From positions 1,116,001-1,180,000 of the forward strand of contig CAVPSQ010000010.1 in assembly GCA_963708455.1 (NCBI GenBank): a DNA stretch of 64,000 bases, read 5' to 3'. Positions 1-8,523 of the stretch are shown piece by piece. A program made the translations under genes and the position numbers. The stretch's first letter is position 1, and each line of letters opens with the position of its first letter. The stretch is from CAIMUS01 sp963708455. Lineage in GTDB: Bacteria > Pseudomonadota > Gammaproteobacteria > Competibacterales > Competibacteraceae. The notes below the pieces were generated by a model. That model had not been told where the DNA came from and made no database searches. It worked only from the letters and a program-made list of their open reading frames with translations.

Positions 1-513
1 ACCGGGGATCAGTTGCTCGCGGTAATCGTGCGACGGGATCGGCCTGAACACCACCGGCAGGCCCAGGCGCTTAACTTGCTTCAACAGTCTGACGGCTGCC
101 TCTTTTACTATGCCACTGGTGAACACTAAGGCCTGTTCGGTGGCGGCGACAAAATCTTTCTCGATGGGTAGCAATCGGTAATTCGGTAATACATGCTGTA
201 TATGCAACAGTTCGTAGCTCAGCTTGGTGAACAGCTTGATAGCTGCCGTGAGCCCCCGAAAGCGACACCAGTGACGGTTATTGCGGGCGCCATAGGCGTC
301 CAGCAATTCCTCGAGATGCACCGCCTGTGCCAATAAATCACCTATAAACGGGCGGGTAAACGCCGGTCGAACCGGATCATGCGCCTGCATATAATCGATC
401 AGCTTGAACAGCATGCTGGCGCGTCTGGCGATAAGGTTACGGAACAGTTCCTCATCGACGACAGTGACAGAGTCTGGCTGATCTTTCAGAATTGGATCGG
501 ATTTAGCAGTCAT
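1..513 (-). CDS. Hypothetical protein, 3' end cut by the window edge
   Basis: An open frame runs from an ATG at 513 to the first base of the window with no stop, giving 171 codons of the N-terminal part. The product starts MTAKSDPILKDQPDS and is rich in predicted helix (stretches such as LFRNLIARRASMLFKLI). It has no signal peptide or membrane segment. I do not recognise a family. It is divergent from the acyl-CoA ligase gene, with a 165-bp shared upstream region. The ribosome binding site is weak. Confidence rests on the long uninterrupted frame and protein-like composition. Confidence 0.55.
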   Translation of the reverse strand, partial: MTAKSDPILKDQPDSVTVVDEELFRNLIARRASMLFKLIDYMQAHDPVRPAFTRPFIGDLLAQAVHLEELLDAYGARNNRHWCRFRGLTAAIKLFTKLSYELLHIQHVLPNYRLLPIEKDFVAATEQALVFTSGIVKEAAVRLLKQVKRLGLPVVFRPIPSHDYREQLIPG

Positions 514-634
514 AACAGAGAATTCTGGAGTGTCCCGGTAGTGTAATTCTGCGGTTTTTCCAGATCGCTTTAGACAACAATTTTGGCTACAGTGACAGGA
601 ATCTGTCGGTGTCACACTGTAAAAAGGCAACGAC

Positions 635-640
635 TATAAT
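635..640 (+). promoter_or_regulatory. Candidate -10 box upstream of the acyl-CoA ligase gene
   Basis: A perfect TATAAT lies 39 bp before the ATG at 679, in the divergent intergenic region. A GGAG ribosome binding site follows at about 669-672. No good -35 hexamer is obvious at the expected spacing, so this is a candidate only. Confidence 0.35.
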
Positions 641-678
641 GACTGGCGTCCGACAATACAACTATTCCGGAGACAATC

Positions 679-2196
679 ATGAATATCGGTGCCTTGTTAC
701 CACGACATGCTCGCTACCAGCCGGATCGTATGGCCCTGGTGGTCGGCGGGCAACGTCTGACCTGGTGGGACTTTAACGCCCGTGTCAACCGCTTGGCGAA
801 TGCGCTGCTCGCCGCTGGCGTGCGCAAGGGTGAGAAAATGGCCACCATCCTGCCTAACTGCCTGGAACTTATGACCGCCTACTGGGTGGCGGCCAAGACC
901 GGCATCGTGATAGTCCCCAGCAGTACCCTGCTTCAGGACAGCGGACTCGCCACCTTGTTGCGGGATTCCGATGCAGTTGTCGTGCTTGCCGATCCCGCTG
1001 CGGCGGAGGCGCTGGACCGGATTCGCGCTGATCTGCCGGCGGTCCGTAACTACGTGCTGGTCGGCGATACAGTGCAGCCGGGTTTTCAGACCTATGCTGA
1101 TTTCATCGCCGCCGCCACTGCTGAAGAGCCGCCCGATGCTGGTCTCAAGGATGCTGATGTCTACAACATTATGTACTCTAGCGGCACCACCGGTGCCCCT
1201 AAGGGCATCGTGCATACTCATTATGTGCGTGCTATGTATTGTAGCCTGTTCGCCTCCGCCTGGCGGATGACGCCGGAAAGCGTGGTGCTGCATGCCGGTG
1301 CCATTGTCTTCAATGGCGCCATGCTGGACCTGATGCCCTGGATGTACCTGGGCTGTACCTATATCCTGCATCGGACTTTCGACGCCGAGGCGATGATCGG
1401 GGATATTGAGCGGGAAAAAGTCACCCATGTCATCCTGGTGCCGGCGCAGATCATCGCCATTCTCAATAGTCCTGCATTCGTTCCCCAAGCATTGCAATCG
1501 CTGCAAATGTTGCATAATGTCGGCGCTCCCCTGCACCTGGAATACAAACGGCGGATCAACGACTTATTGCCAGGCCGGTTTTACGAGTTGTACGGTTTGA
1601 CTGAAGGCTTCGTCACCATCCTTGACAAGCATGATGCTGTGCGTAAAGTCGGCTCCGTGGGCGTGCCCCCGCCGTTCTTCGAAATGTGCATTCTCAATGA
1701 GTACGGCGAGCAATGTGCGCCTGGCGAAATCGGTGAGATCTGCGGACGGGGTCCTATCCTGATGCCCGGTTATTACAAGCGTCCTGATCTTACCGCCAAA
1801 GCGATAGTGGACGGCTGGCTGCACACCGGCGATGCTGGCTTTGTGGATGAGGATGGCTATCTGTTCCTGGTGGATCGCATCAAGGACATGATCATCAGTG
1901 GCGGTGTCAATGTCTATCCCAAAGATATTGAAGAGGTTATCGTTCGTCATCCCGCTGTCAGCGAAGCGGCCGTCTTCGGTGCGCCTGATGAGCGTTGGGG
2001 CGAAACTCCGGTCGCCGCTGTTACGCTGCGTTTGGGGCACACCGTTACCGCCATTGAACTGAAGGATTGGATCAATGTGCATGTCGATGCCAAATTTCAG
2101 CGCGTTAGCGCTGTGATGATCATGGAGGTGTTCCCGCACAATGTCGCTGGTAAAACGCTGAAGCGGGAAATGCGGGAGCAGTACCAGGCCAAATAG
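679..2196 (+). CDS. AMP-forming acyl-CoA ligase
   Basis: A 505-residue class I adenylate-forming enzyme, expected to activate a carboxylic acid as acyl-AMP and transfer it to CoA in the cytoplasm. The P-loop-like motif YSSGTTGAPKGIVHTH sits near residue 168. The YGLTEG motif and the hinge/adenylate motif GWLHTGDAGFVDEDGY follow. The C-terminal domain has the catalytic lysine context NVAGKTLKREMR. Length matches long-chain or aryl-CoA ligases. The start at 679 has GGAG 7-10 bp upstream. It converges with the downstream oxidoreductase, with 9 bp between stops. Substrate cannot be told from sequence; a fatty or aromatic acid is likely. Confidence 0.9.
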   Translation: MNIGALLPRHARYQPDRMALVVGGQRLTWWDFNARVNRLANALLAAGVRKGEKMATILPNCLELMTAYWVAAKTGIVIVPSSTLLQDSGLATLLRDSDAVVVLADPAAAEALDRIRADLPAVRNYVLVGDTVQPGFQTYADFIAAATAEEPPDAGLKDADVYNIMYSSGTTGAPKGIVHTHYVRAMYCSLFASAWRMTPESVVLHAGAIVFNGAMLDLMPWMYLGCTYILHRTFDAEAMIGDIEREKVTHVILVPAQIIAILNSPAFVPQALQSLQMLHNVGAPLHLEYKRRINDLLPGRFYELYGLTEGFVTILDKHDAVRKVGSVGVPPPFFEMCILNEYGEQCAPGEIGEICGRGPILMPGYYKRPDLTAKAIVDGWLHTGDAGFVDEDGYLFLVDRIKDMIISGGVNVYPKDIEEVIVRHPAVSEAAVFGAPDERWGETPVAAVTLRLGHTVTAIELKDWINVHVDAKFQRVSAVMIMEVFPHNVAGKTLKREMREQYQAK

Positions 2197-2205
2197 CCAG
2201 AGAAT

Positions 2206-3141
2206 CTACGGCGTTAACAACAGCTTGCCACGCATATGACCACTTTCGCTCAGCTGGTGTGCCTCTTGGACCCGGCTCAGCGGTAGCACCTGACTGACGA
2301 TAGGGTGTAGTCTGCCGGCGTCGATCAGGTCGGCTATTGCCTTCAGATAGCCGGCATTCGGCTGAATGAACACGAAGGCGCAGCGTACGCTCCATCGCTG
2401 CGCCTCGCGTTCCGCCGGTGGGTCGACGATGGATACCAGTAGTCCATCTGGCTTCAACACCTGCCAGGAGCGCGCCTGTATTTCCCCGCCCATCGTATCG
2501 AACACAAGATCGATATCCTTGACGATTGTTTCGAAGCGAGTCGAACGGTAGTCGATGCATTCATCGGCGCCTAGTGCTTGCAGGAATACCTGATTGTCGG
2601 CTGAAGCCGTGGCGATGACATAGGCCTCCTGGATTTTGGCCAACTGTACGGCCAGGCTTCCTACCCCGCCCGCCGCAGCATGGATTAACACCCGCTGTCC
2701 GGCGGTCAATTTTCCTGTCATTAGCAGTGCTTCCCAGGCTGTGATGCCGGCCAGTGGAATAGCGGCGGCCTGTTCGAAATCCACTGTCGTTGGCTTGTGG
2801 GCGACTTCGGCGGCTTTGACCACGATATAATCGGCGTAAGCTCCGTCGCGGGCCAAGTCCGGACGCGCATAAACTGCATCTCCTGGCTGTAGACTGGTGA
2901 CTTGCGACCCTGCCTGTGTGACTACACCTGCGACATCCCAGCCTAGTATCAATGGTAGGCGGTGGGGAATGAAATTCTGCAGCCAGCCCTGGCGGATTTT
3001 CCAATCTACCGGATTGACCGAAGTCGCGCGAACTTCGATCAGAATCTCGTCGGCGGCGGGTTCTGGTCTCGGTGCCTCTTCGTAACGCAACACGTCGACA
3101 CCGCCGTACTTGTGTATACGTACCGCCTTCATGGTGGCCAT
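2206..3141 (-). CDS. Zinc-independent NADP-dependent oxidoreductase (quinone-oxidoreductase type MDR)
   Basis: A 311-residue medium-chain dehydrogenase/reductase. The N-terminal GroES-like domain contains VNPVDWKIRQG and GWDVAGVV. The Rossmann domain carries HAAAGGVGSLAVQLAK, the nucleotide-binding motif of the quinone oxidoreductase branch. The zinc-binding cysteine cluster of alcohol dehydrogenases is absent. The start at 3141 has GAGGAG just upstream. Such enzymes reduce quinones or enones with NADPH; the true substrate is unknown. Confidence 0.88.
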   Translation of the reverse strand: MATMKAVRIHKYGGVDVLRYEEAPRPEPAADEILIEVRATSVNPVDWKIRQGWLQNFIPHRLPLILGWDVAGVVTQAGSQVTSLQPGDAVYARPDLARDGAYADYIVVKAAEVAHKPTTVDFEQAAAIPLAGITAWEALLMTGKLTAGQRVLIHAAAGGVGSLAVQLAKIQEAYVIATASADNQVFLQALGADECIDYRSTRFETIVKDIDLVFDTMGGEIQARSWQVLKPDGLLVSIVDPPAEREAQRWSVRCAFVFIQPNAGYLKAIADLIDAGRLHPIVSQVLPLSRVQEAHQLSESGHMRGKLLLTP

Positions 3142-3240
3142 GTTCGCTCCTCAGCAAAATGGTGAGATGATTGGTTGCGATAAAAAATTGAAAGCAATAC
3201 GCTAAGCTACCCTCTTGGACAACGTGAGACACCTAAATTT

Positions 3241-4818
3241 ATGCCTCTCTCTAAACAACTGCAGCATTTTGCCACTACTGTCGCTGTTGGTTTCCGCAAG
3301 AACCAGCCACCGCTTTTGACTGACAAGATGATGGGCTATATGGATGATCATCCGCAAGAATTGCTGGATATGCTCGATGCTTTAGTGAACCAGGTTGCTA
3401 CTGAGGGTGATGATAACCTGACTCAAGCCTATCTGATGCTGCTGGGCGTCCAATTGGAGCATATACGCTACCAGGTGGATCGGGACTACGACTGGGCCAA
3501 AGAGTTGATCGCGCGTTTTCAGCAGCAGGTCATTGAACTGGCGGATACAGGTCGGTTGTCGGATATGTTGCTACAGCAAATTATTGTGTCGCTGCGTGAA
3601 GCCAGATTGCAGGTGGATCCGCGTTTATTTCAGGCTGTGACTGCTGCCATGGAAACTGAAGCGAAGTCCAATGTCGAGGTACCCGATCTTGATGGGCTGT
3701 TGGCCTCCCTGGCTCGGGACGCGGGTAGCGATGAATTCCAGGTGGCTGCGATGGCTACTGAACTCACCTATCCCATGCCGGTGGAGATGCGTCTGACTTT
3801 GGCGGCGGCCATGTTGCACTCGTCTTATCCGATTCTTCAGAATACCGTTCCGTTGTTGCTGCTGGATGATATGGAGCCTATGCGGCAAGGAGTTATGCAA
3901 ATGTTGCAGCAGGGAGTAAAACAACTGACGCCTGTTGGTTTACGCCGCTTGATCGCCATACGCAACTGGTTGTTCCCGCACGACCGGTCGCGGCTCGATC
4001 CTGTTATCAAAGTGGCCCGTCAGCGAGGTATCGAGTGTGCTCAATGGGAGTCAGGCAGGCAGGCTGAAATTTATGGAACGATGGTGGATGGTTCTGGTGC
4101 TATGGGTTTCATGATTGTCACTGTTATAAACCGTAAATACATGCTCTCCTCTATTCTGGTGAGACTGCATGCGGGGGTTCTTGACGCCTGGATTGACCCG
4201 GAGCCACATTCTAAGCGAACTATCAATCAATATCTGTCTCAAGTATCGCAAAGCCGGCCGTTAATAGTTTCGCGGGCTTATCTGGATCGTGCTGTGCAGC
4301 ATCATCTGGCTGTCGGTGGTCACTATAATCGGCTCCCGTTGCCGGGTCTGCTGGCGGTGGCTGAACGGCTAGGAGCGACTGATTGGCAACCGGATGAACT
4401 TAATCTGGAAGCCACTATTGATCGTCTTTTTGAGGAACTTCCCGAGCAGCACAAACAGGCAGATGTTATCGAGTACTGTTTACAGGAAAGCCATTTCTGG
4501 AGCATCGTTTCTGGTGCCACTCACTCCTGGTTCGAGGATGATCAGCAAGTCGCCGAGCTGCTCGCCGCTAGTCGGGCGCGCAAGCAGCATACGCTGGTCA
4601 AGCAGGTGTTACGCGAAGTTATTGAACCGCATCGTCTGCGCTGGGCGGAAAAGTCGTTCTGGGCTGCTCTTTGGTTCCGGGACTCGCAGGGTCTGAACAA
4701 TCCTTTTTGGATTAACTTCTTACAGGTGGCGCGGGCGTTGGTGAAGGGTCGTTCGGTTGAAACAATTCCAATGATGGAAAATATCGCTCGTCTGACGGTG
4801 CAGAATCTGGGTCACTGA
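3241..4818 (+). CDS. Conserved-looking hypothetical protein, 525 aa
   Basis: A long soluble protein beginning MPLSKQLQHFATTVAVGF. It has no signal peptide, is almost entirely helical in appearance, and contains many Leu/Gln-rich helices like an armadillo or HEAT-type scaffold. The C-terminal third has conserved-looking aromatic patches (SHFWSIVSGATHSWFED, FWAALWFRD). I recognise no catalytic motif. The ATG follows the divergent oxidoreductase promoter by 99 bp. The reading frame is clean over 1.5 kb, so it is a real gene of unknown function. Confidence 0.75.
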   Translation: MPLSKQLQHFATTVAVGFRKNQPPLLTDKMMGYMDDHPQELLDMLDALVNQVATEGDDNLTQAYLMLLGVQLEHIRYQVDRDYDWAKELIARFQQQVIELADTGRLSDMLLQQIIVSLREARLQVDPRLFQAVTAAMETEAKSNVEVPDLDGLLASLARDAGSDEFQVAAMATELTYPMPVEMRLTLAAAMLHSSYPILQNTVPLLLLDDMEPMRQGVMQMLQQGVKQLTPVGLRRLIAIRNWLFPHDRSRLDPVIKVARQRGIECAQWESGRQAEIYGTMVDGSGAMGFMIVTVINRKYMLSSILVRLHAGVLDAWIDPEPHSKRTINQYLSQVSQSRPLIVSRAYLDRAVQHHLAVGGHYNRLPLPGLLAVAERLGATDWQPDELNLEATIDRLFEELPEQHKQADVIEYCLQESHFWSIVSGATHSWFEDDQQVAELLAASRARKQHTLVKQVLREVIEPHRLRWAEKSFWAALWFRDSQGLNNPFWINFLQVARALVKGRSVETIPMMENIARLTVQNLGH

Positions 4819-4926
4819 AGTCTTTTGATTCTACAGATTTAAGACATGGTATTGTTTTTTTTACTGTTTATTGGTGGTAAGTGGAGTTATATATTGTTGT
4901 GAGATTGTTTTGTGTATTGGTAAAGA

Positions 4927-5010
4927 TGATGATATAAAAACCTAATTGATTGCTCTGAAAACCGGAACAGAGTCCAGAGAGTTCATCGTTCAGAGAAAAC
5001 CAATGGGATG
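4927..5010. repeat. Imperfect direct repeat, copy A (partner at 5477-5558)
   Basis: Begins TGATGATATAAAAACC and runs about 80 bp with strong similarity to copy B. On the minus strand each copy covers the stop codon and 3' flank of a different decayed gene: the NACHT remnant here and the FGE remnant at copy B. Both contain AAAACCGG(A/T)ACAGAGT. Confidence 0.75.
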
Positions 5011-5282
5011 ACCTCGCGCCACCAGAGGTCGGACACTCGTTGCAGGGTATATAGATATTCCTGAGAGGTAAGGTGGGAGAACGCATAAACCCCCTCCCCC
5101 GCGCCACCAGTAGACCGGTATGCTCCTTGATCATCCGCAGGAAACGGTCGATTACTGTTTCGACCGCATGTGCCTCGTGCGCCAACCCTCTGAACCGAGT
5201 CTGCAAAAACTGCCGCAAATCGTCCGTCTCGATTTCCTTATATTCCTGCTCGTGCAGGGCGGATCCTTGGCTGTCTGATATT
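4983..5282 (-). pseudogene. C-terminal remnant of a NACHT-type NTPase, frameshifted
   Basis: Reading the minus strand from about 5282, one frame gives EIETDDLRQFLQTRF and then RMIKEHTGLLVARG. After a one-base shift in a G-rich run near 5095 a second frame continues EGVYAFSHLTSQEYLYT and ends VIPLVFSER-stop at 4983. GVYAFSHLT(F/S)QEYL is the hallmark near the end of the helical region in NACHT/STAND proteins. No upstream NTPase domain remains, so this is a 3' gene fragment. Recognition is by motif only. Confidence 0.65.
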
Positions 5283-5340
5283 CCTACACGTTATAGGAGT
5301 CCTCGGAACTCTCCGGGTTGCTGCCGTAACACAGCCGGGA

Positions 5341-5367
5341 ACCTGGATTACGCTTCGCAAGCTCCGC
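5341..5367. repeat. Dispersed repeat, copy 1 (partner at 19732-19758)
   Basis: A stretch starting ACCTGGATTACGCTTCGCAA recurs at 19732 with one mismatch. Both copies lie in gene-free debris, which suggests a short interspersed sequence scattered in this genome. Function unknown. Confidence 0.55.
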
Positions 5368-5476
5368 TCCATCCAGGCTACACCAGCTGAGGCAACTCAT
5401 GATGGTGTTGGTAATCGTGTCGTGGAAAGCATGAGGCCCCTGTTTGTTCCCTGGGGGCTCTAGTAGTAAGAAAAGG

Positions 5477-5558
5477 TGATGATATAAAAACCCAATCTGT
5501 CAACCCCAAAACCGGTACAGAGTTCAGAGCTTTCATCGGTCAGAGAACAATGGGGACA
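5477..5558. repeat. Imperfect direct repeat, copy B (partner at 4927-5010)
   Basis: Second copy of the roughly 80-bp repeat. It covers the stop codon and 3' flank of the FGE-like remnant on the minus strand. The T-rich run read on the minus strand could act as a transcription end, but no strong hairpin precedes it. Confidence 0.7.
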
Positions 5559-5652
5559 CCACCACCCGAAAACCGTGGTCGCCGCCATTCCCACACATTG
5601 CCGCTTATCTCCTCGCAATCATAAGGGCAAGACTTCAGCGAGGGCATTCGCC
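5533..5652 (-). pseudogene. 3' remnant of an FGE-sulfatase-fold gene
   Basis: Directly after the cytochrome b561 stop, the minus strand shows EISGNVWEW in one frame and DHGFRVVVSPLFSDR-stop in another. GNVWEW and GFRVV are the two signature stretches of the formylglycine-generating-enzyme/C-type-lectin fold, normally about 50 residues apart. Their direct fusion indicates an internal deletion as well as a frame change. It is a non-functional fragment. Confidence 0.6.
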
Positions 5653-6333
5653 TCAAACGCGCTTGCGCCCGTTGATCATGGAGCGCGCCAAGTTTTCCTT
5701 GTGCAGAACGCTCTCCCAGATGACCCCGATAACGTGGATGCAAACCAACAATAGAGCGGTTATTAAATGGATGGAATACATTGCATTCAATAAAAATTTT
5801 ACCTTTTCAAGTATTTTCAAATACTTACATTAATGTCTATGTTTCCACGCCGGGAATGACCGCTATAGTGAGAAGTTGGCGGCGAATTCATGGATTTCCT
5901 CCAGTATGTCGATCCATTCCTCGCTGGTGTCTTGCATGATTCCGGCTAGCGGCCCCTGCCAGGCATCTGCCCCATACAGCAGCAGACCGCTAACTGCAGT
6001 CAATGTCAAACTGAGCAGCAGGAACATAACCATCGCGCCGCCCGCCGGATTGTGACCGATATAGCGGGCGGCTTCGCCCCGCAAGGCTTGCAGCGTGTAA
6101 GACAGCGCCGTGGCAGGCGGATAAACAAAATCGGAAAATCGGGCATAGCGCGGGCCGACAAAACCCCACACCAAGCGAAACAGCAGCAATCCAGTCACCG
6201 TATAACCGGCGATGACATGCCAGCGCAGCCACTCGTCCTGAGTGAAATAAGCAATGAAAAAGGCCGCCACCAATGCCCAGTGGAACAGCCGGACCAGCGG
6301 GTCCCAAACTTTGATTTCAGCAAGAGCATTCAT
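5653..6333 (-). pseudogene. Cytochrome b561-family membrane protein, split by a 112-bp insertion
   Basis: The N-terminal 156 codons (MNALAEIKVWDPLVRLFHWA to EIHEFAANFSL) encode a b-type haem membrane protein with histidines in the expected helices. The frame ends inside the insertion at 5754-5865. The missing C-terminus lies beyond it: LLLVCIHVIGVIWESVLH, then KENLARSMINGRKRV-stop at 5653. Removing the insertion and one TA restores a continuous 190-residue-class protein reading NFSL-LLVCIHV. The PepSY gene is just upstream in the same direction, a common pairing for this family, which moves electrons across the inner membrane. Confidence 0.85.
5754..5865. mobile_element. 112-bp MITE-like insertion with TA duplication
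   Basis: AT-rich insert whose ends are imperfect inverted repeats: GAGCGGTTATT on the left and, reversed, TAGCGGTCATT on the right (9 of 11 match). TA flanks both sides (5752-5753 and 5866-5867), as expected of Tc1/IS630-type transposition. The interior has a perfect hairpin, AAGTATTT and AAATACTT around a 2-base loop. Excision in silico restores the cytochrome b561 frame. No coding capacity. Confidence 0.7.
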
Positions 6334-6401
6334 GGATTTATTCGTAAAATTTATCTTTCGAAGTAAGCGACCGGAGGTAAACCAGCCGCCTGAAGCTGTG
6401 C

Positions 6402-6671
6402 TTAGTCAGCCTTTTCCTTCAGCAGCTTACCATCCATCGTGTAGTAAAGTTCCCATTTTTTGCCGTCATCGCCTTCGATCTGCACCTCCCAGACTTCCTG
6501 ACCTTTTTTAGTTTCCTGATAGGCTTTTTCGACTTTACCGGGGTGCGCCTGTAAAGCTCGCTCAATAGCCTGTTCCTTGGTAAACGCATCCGTCGCCAGA
6601 GCCAGACTGACAGACAACACCGTGACCACGGTCAAAGCCGCAACAGAGAGCCATTTGTTAGAAACACGCAT
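6402..6671 (-). CDS. PepSY domain periplasmic protein
   Basis: An 89-residue secreted protein. The start at 6671 has AAGGTG upstream and begins a signal peptide (MRVSNKWLSVAALTVV, cleavage after SLALA). The mature part carries a single PepSY domain: FTKEQAIERALQAHPGKV followed by WEVQIEGDDGKKWELYYTM. It lies 68 bp upstream of the cytochrome b561 gene on the same strand, so the two were probably co-transcribed. The role is likely regulatory or metal/redox-related in the periplasm; the specific function is unknown. Confidence 0.85.
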   Translation of the reverse strand: MRVSNKWLSVAALTVVTVLSVSLALATDAFTKEQAIERALQAHPGKVEKAYQETKKGQEVWEVQIEGDDGKKWELYYTMDGKLLKEKAD

Positions 6672-6850
6672 TGCTTTCACCTTGCATTCAGAGATGGTTT
6701 TAAAGAGGCAGATTTTGAAGATTCTCAGACAGAACAGCGTTGCCGGGCGCCCCTGATCATGGAGTCGATCCGGCTGGCGTTGCAACGCCTGGGCGGCGTC
6801 TGCCTGATCGCAGATGGCCAGAGGTTGATTCATCAGGCGGCGGATAAAAA

Positions 6851-6895
6851 GACCCCCCCTCAGCAAGGGGGGTATATAAAATCTGAGGGGGGTGA
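6851..6895. repeat. Palindromic C/G-run element between cysH and PepSY genes
   Basis: CCCCCCCTCAG is followed about 20 bp later by CTGAGGGGGG, and an inner CCCCCCTCAGCAAGGGGGG hairpin overlaps it. It could terminate cysH transcription or be a REP-like unit. The rest of 6672-6940 shows no gene. Confidence 0.5.
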
Positions 6896-6940
6896 GCAAC
6901 CTGATGTTGCAAAGTGGTAATGATACCTCAAAATTCGGCT

Positions 6941-7678
6941 TTATACATGTTCGTGCAAACCGCATTCGCGCTTCAGACCGAAGAAGCGGGTTTCCTCTTC
7001 GGTCATGCCGTCCGCCAGCCGCCGGGTGGTATGGATATCGCCGATTGAGACATAGCCTTCATGCCAGAGCGGATGGTAGGGTAGATGGTAACGCAGCAGA
7101 TACTGGTAGACATCGCGGTCGGTCCAATCGATGATCGGATGCGCCTTAACGCGGCCATTGCGCATGGCCAGCACCTCCAGGTGCTGGCGACTCGCCGCCT
7201 GCTGCCGGCGCAGACCGGCGATCCAGGCTGTGGCGCCCAGTTGTTCCAGCGCCCGCTGCATCGGCTCGACCTTGTTCATCTGGTTGTAGAATTCGATCCC
7301 CGCCAGGCCCTGCTCCCACAGCCGGCCGAACAGAGCCTCCTGCCGGGCGGGACTGAGTGCGGAATGGTAAACTTTTAAATTGAGCGCCAGCCGGTCGGTC
7401 AACTGCTCGACGAAACGGTAGGTTTCCGGGAACAGATAACCCGTATCAATGAGAATGACAGGAATATCCGGCTGCTGCCGGGTCACCATGTGCAGGGTCA
7501 CGGCCGCCTGGGCGCCGAAACTGGAGGACATCACGATCTCACCGGCGAAACGTTCCAACGCCCACGCTACGCGCTCTTCGGCATCCATCTGTTCCAGCTT
7601 GGCATTAGCCTCTTGCAGATCCAGGTCCAGCCCGTCGGTGCAGACGCTGCCGGCTATTATCGGATATGCCTTAGTCAT
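6941..7678 (-). CDS. cysH: Phosphoadenylyl-sulfate reductase
   Basis: A 245-residue PAPS reductase, which reduces PAPS to sulfite with thioredoxin in assimilatory sulfate reduction. The PP-loop motif SSSFGAQAAVTLHM, DTGYLFPETYRF and the C-terminal catalytic ECGLHEHV are all present. The extra cysteine pairs that bind the Fe-S cluster in APS reductases are absent, so the PAPS type is favoured. I chose the ATG at 7678 (MTKAYPI) because the length then matches E. coli CysH; an upstream in-frame ATG at 7762 is less likely. No other cys genes are adjacent. Confidence 0.93.
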   Translation of the reverse strand: MTKAYPIIAGSVCTDGLDLDLQEANAKLEQMDAEERVAWALERFAGEIVMSSSFGAQAAVTLHMVTRQQPDIPVILIDTGYLFPETYRFVEQLTDRLALNLKVYHSALSPARQEALFGRLWEQGLAGIEFYNQMNKVEPMQRALEQLGATAWIAGLRRQQAASRQHLEVLAMRNGRVKAHPIIDWTDRDVYQYLLRYHLPYHPLWHEGYVSIGDIHTTRRLADGMTEEETRFFGLKRECGLHEHV

Positions 7679-7816
7679 CACAGTGTCCCCATCGCTCTCG
7701 TGCGTCAAACCCATGCCCCTGCAAAACGACTTCTTGCATAAACTTAGCAAGACTCTACTCAAACAAAAAGGAATTAGTTCCTATATATTTATTATATTTC
7801 GTTATAAAAAACCAAC

Positions 7817-8440
7817 TCAACCCGTGAGCTGCAAGGGTGCGGCGAAGAACGCCCGCTCGCACAGGAGAGCATAGCGATAAGCATCCCGGATAGCCGGCGT
7901 ATCCGCCGCGACGACATCCAGCCAAGTTTCCAGCTCCACTGCCAGCGCCTCGAATGCTGGACTGCCATAGGTGTCGATCCAATCGCCGTAAGGATGATCT
8001 TCATGGCGGCGTGGCGCCAATATTCGACCCAGCCAGGCGTAGAGACGCATGCACGGGGTCATCGCGGCGATGGTCTCGGCCAGGCTGGCGCTCCAGGCGG
8101 TGCGCAACAGAAAATCCGTATAGGCCCGCGCCGCCGGCAAGGGCGTCGCTCGCTCCAACTCGATGCCGAGACTGGTGGCATAGCGGCCATGCAGTTCCAG
8201 TTCGTCCAAAACGCCGCCCATCAGGCGATGCAAACAACGCGCCTGCTCCAGGTTGGCGCTCTTAGCCGCCGCCAGCGCATAGGCCTGCAAAAAGGCCCGC
8301 AGAAAAAAGACGTCCTGCGCCACATAGCGTCTGAAAGCGGTTGCATCCAGACTGCCGTCGGCCAGACTCTGCACGAATGTATCGTACAGACAGCCCTGCG
8401 CCAGATCGCTGTTTGCTTCCCACAATAGTCGATGCAACAT
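7817..8440 (-). CDS. tenA: TenA/thiaminase II family aminopyrimidine salvage enzyme
   Basis: About 207 residues, all-helical TenA fold. YDTFVQSLADGSL and FRRYVAQDVFFLRAF lie in the N-terminal half, the catalytic-cysteine region TPCMRLYAWLG in the middle, and acidic SPAFEALAVELE near the end. TenA enzymes hydrolyse aminopyrimidine breakdown products of thiamine. The ATG at 8440 has GGAG about 9 bp upstream; a GTG at 8455 is also possible. It is divergent from the thiZXY uptake genes, which fits a thiamine-precursor salvage locus. Confidence 0.85.
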   Translation of the reverse strand: MLHRLLWEANSDLAQGCLYDTFVQSLADGSLDATAFRRYVAQDVFFLRAFLQAYALAAAKSANLEQARCLHRLMGGVLDELELHGRYATSLGIELERATPLPAARAYTDFLLRTAWSASLAETIAAMTPCMRLYAWLGRILAPRRHEDHPYGDWIDTYGSPAFEALAVELETWLDVVAADTPAIRDAYRYALLCERAFFAAPLQLTG

Positions 8441-8468
8441 AAGTGTCCGCTCCACCTGTAATTTTGAC

Positions 8469-8474
8469 TATAAT
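8469..8474 (+). promoter_or_regulatory. Candidate -10 box for thiZXY
   Basis: A TATAAT hexamer lies 50 bp before the ATG at 8524, in the tenA-thiZ divergent gap. The gap is too short to hold a TPP riboswitch, and none of its conserved motifs is seen. Confidence 0.35.
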
Positions 8475-8523
8475 CGCGGCTTCGCCAAGCGGGTTTGCCG
8501 CCCGCACGCCTACTTTGCAATAC

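Noticed and set aside
2120..3232. Additional long ORFs overlapping the oxidoreductase gene in other frames
   Set aside because: Arg/Pro-rich composition and no ribosome binding sites; they are shadows of the real gene, as are similar frames across the window.
4927..5558. Diversity-generating retroelement (repeat at the 3' ends of NACHT and FGE-fold genes)
   Set aside because: The repeats lie at and after the stop codons, differences are not adenine-biased, and no reverse transcriptase gene is present.
8441..8523. TPP riboswitch before thiZXY
   Set aside because: The interval is too short and lacks the conserved TPP-aptamer sequences.
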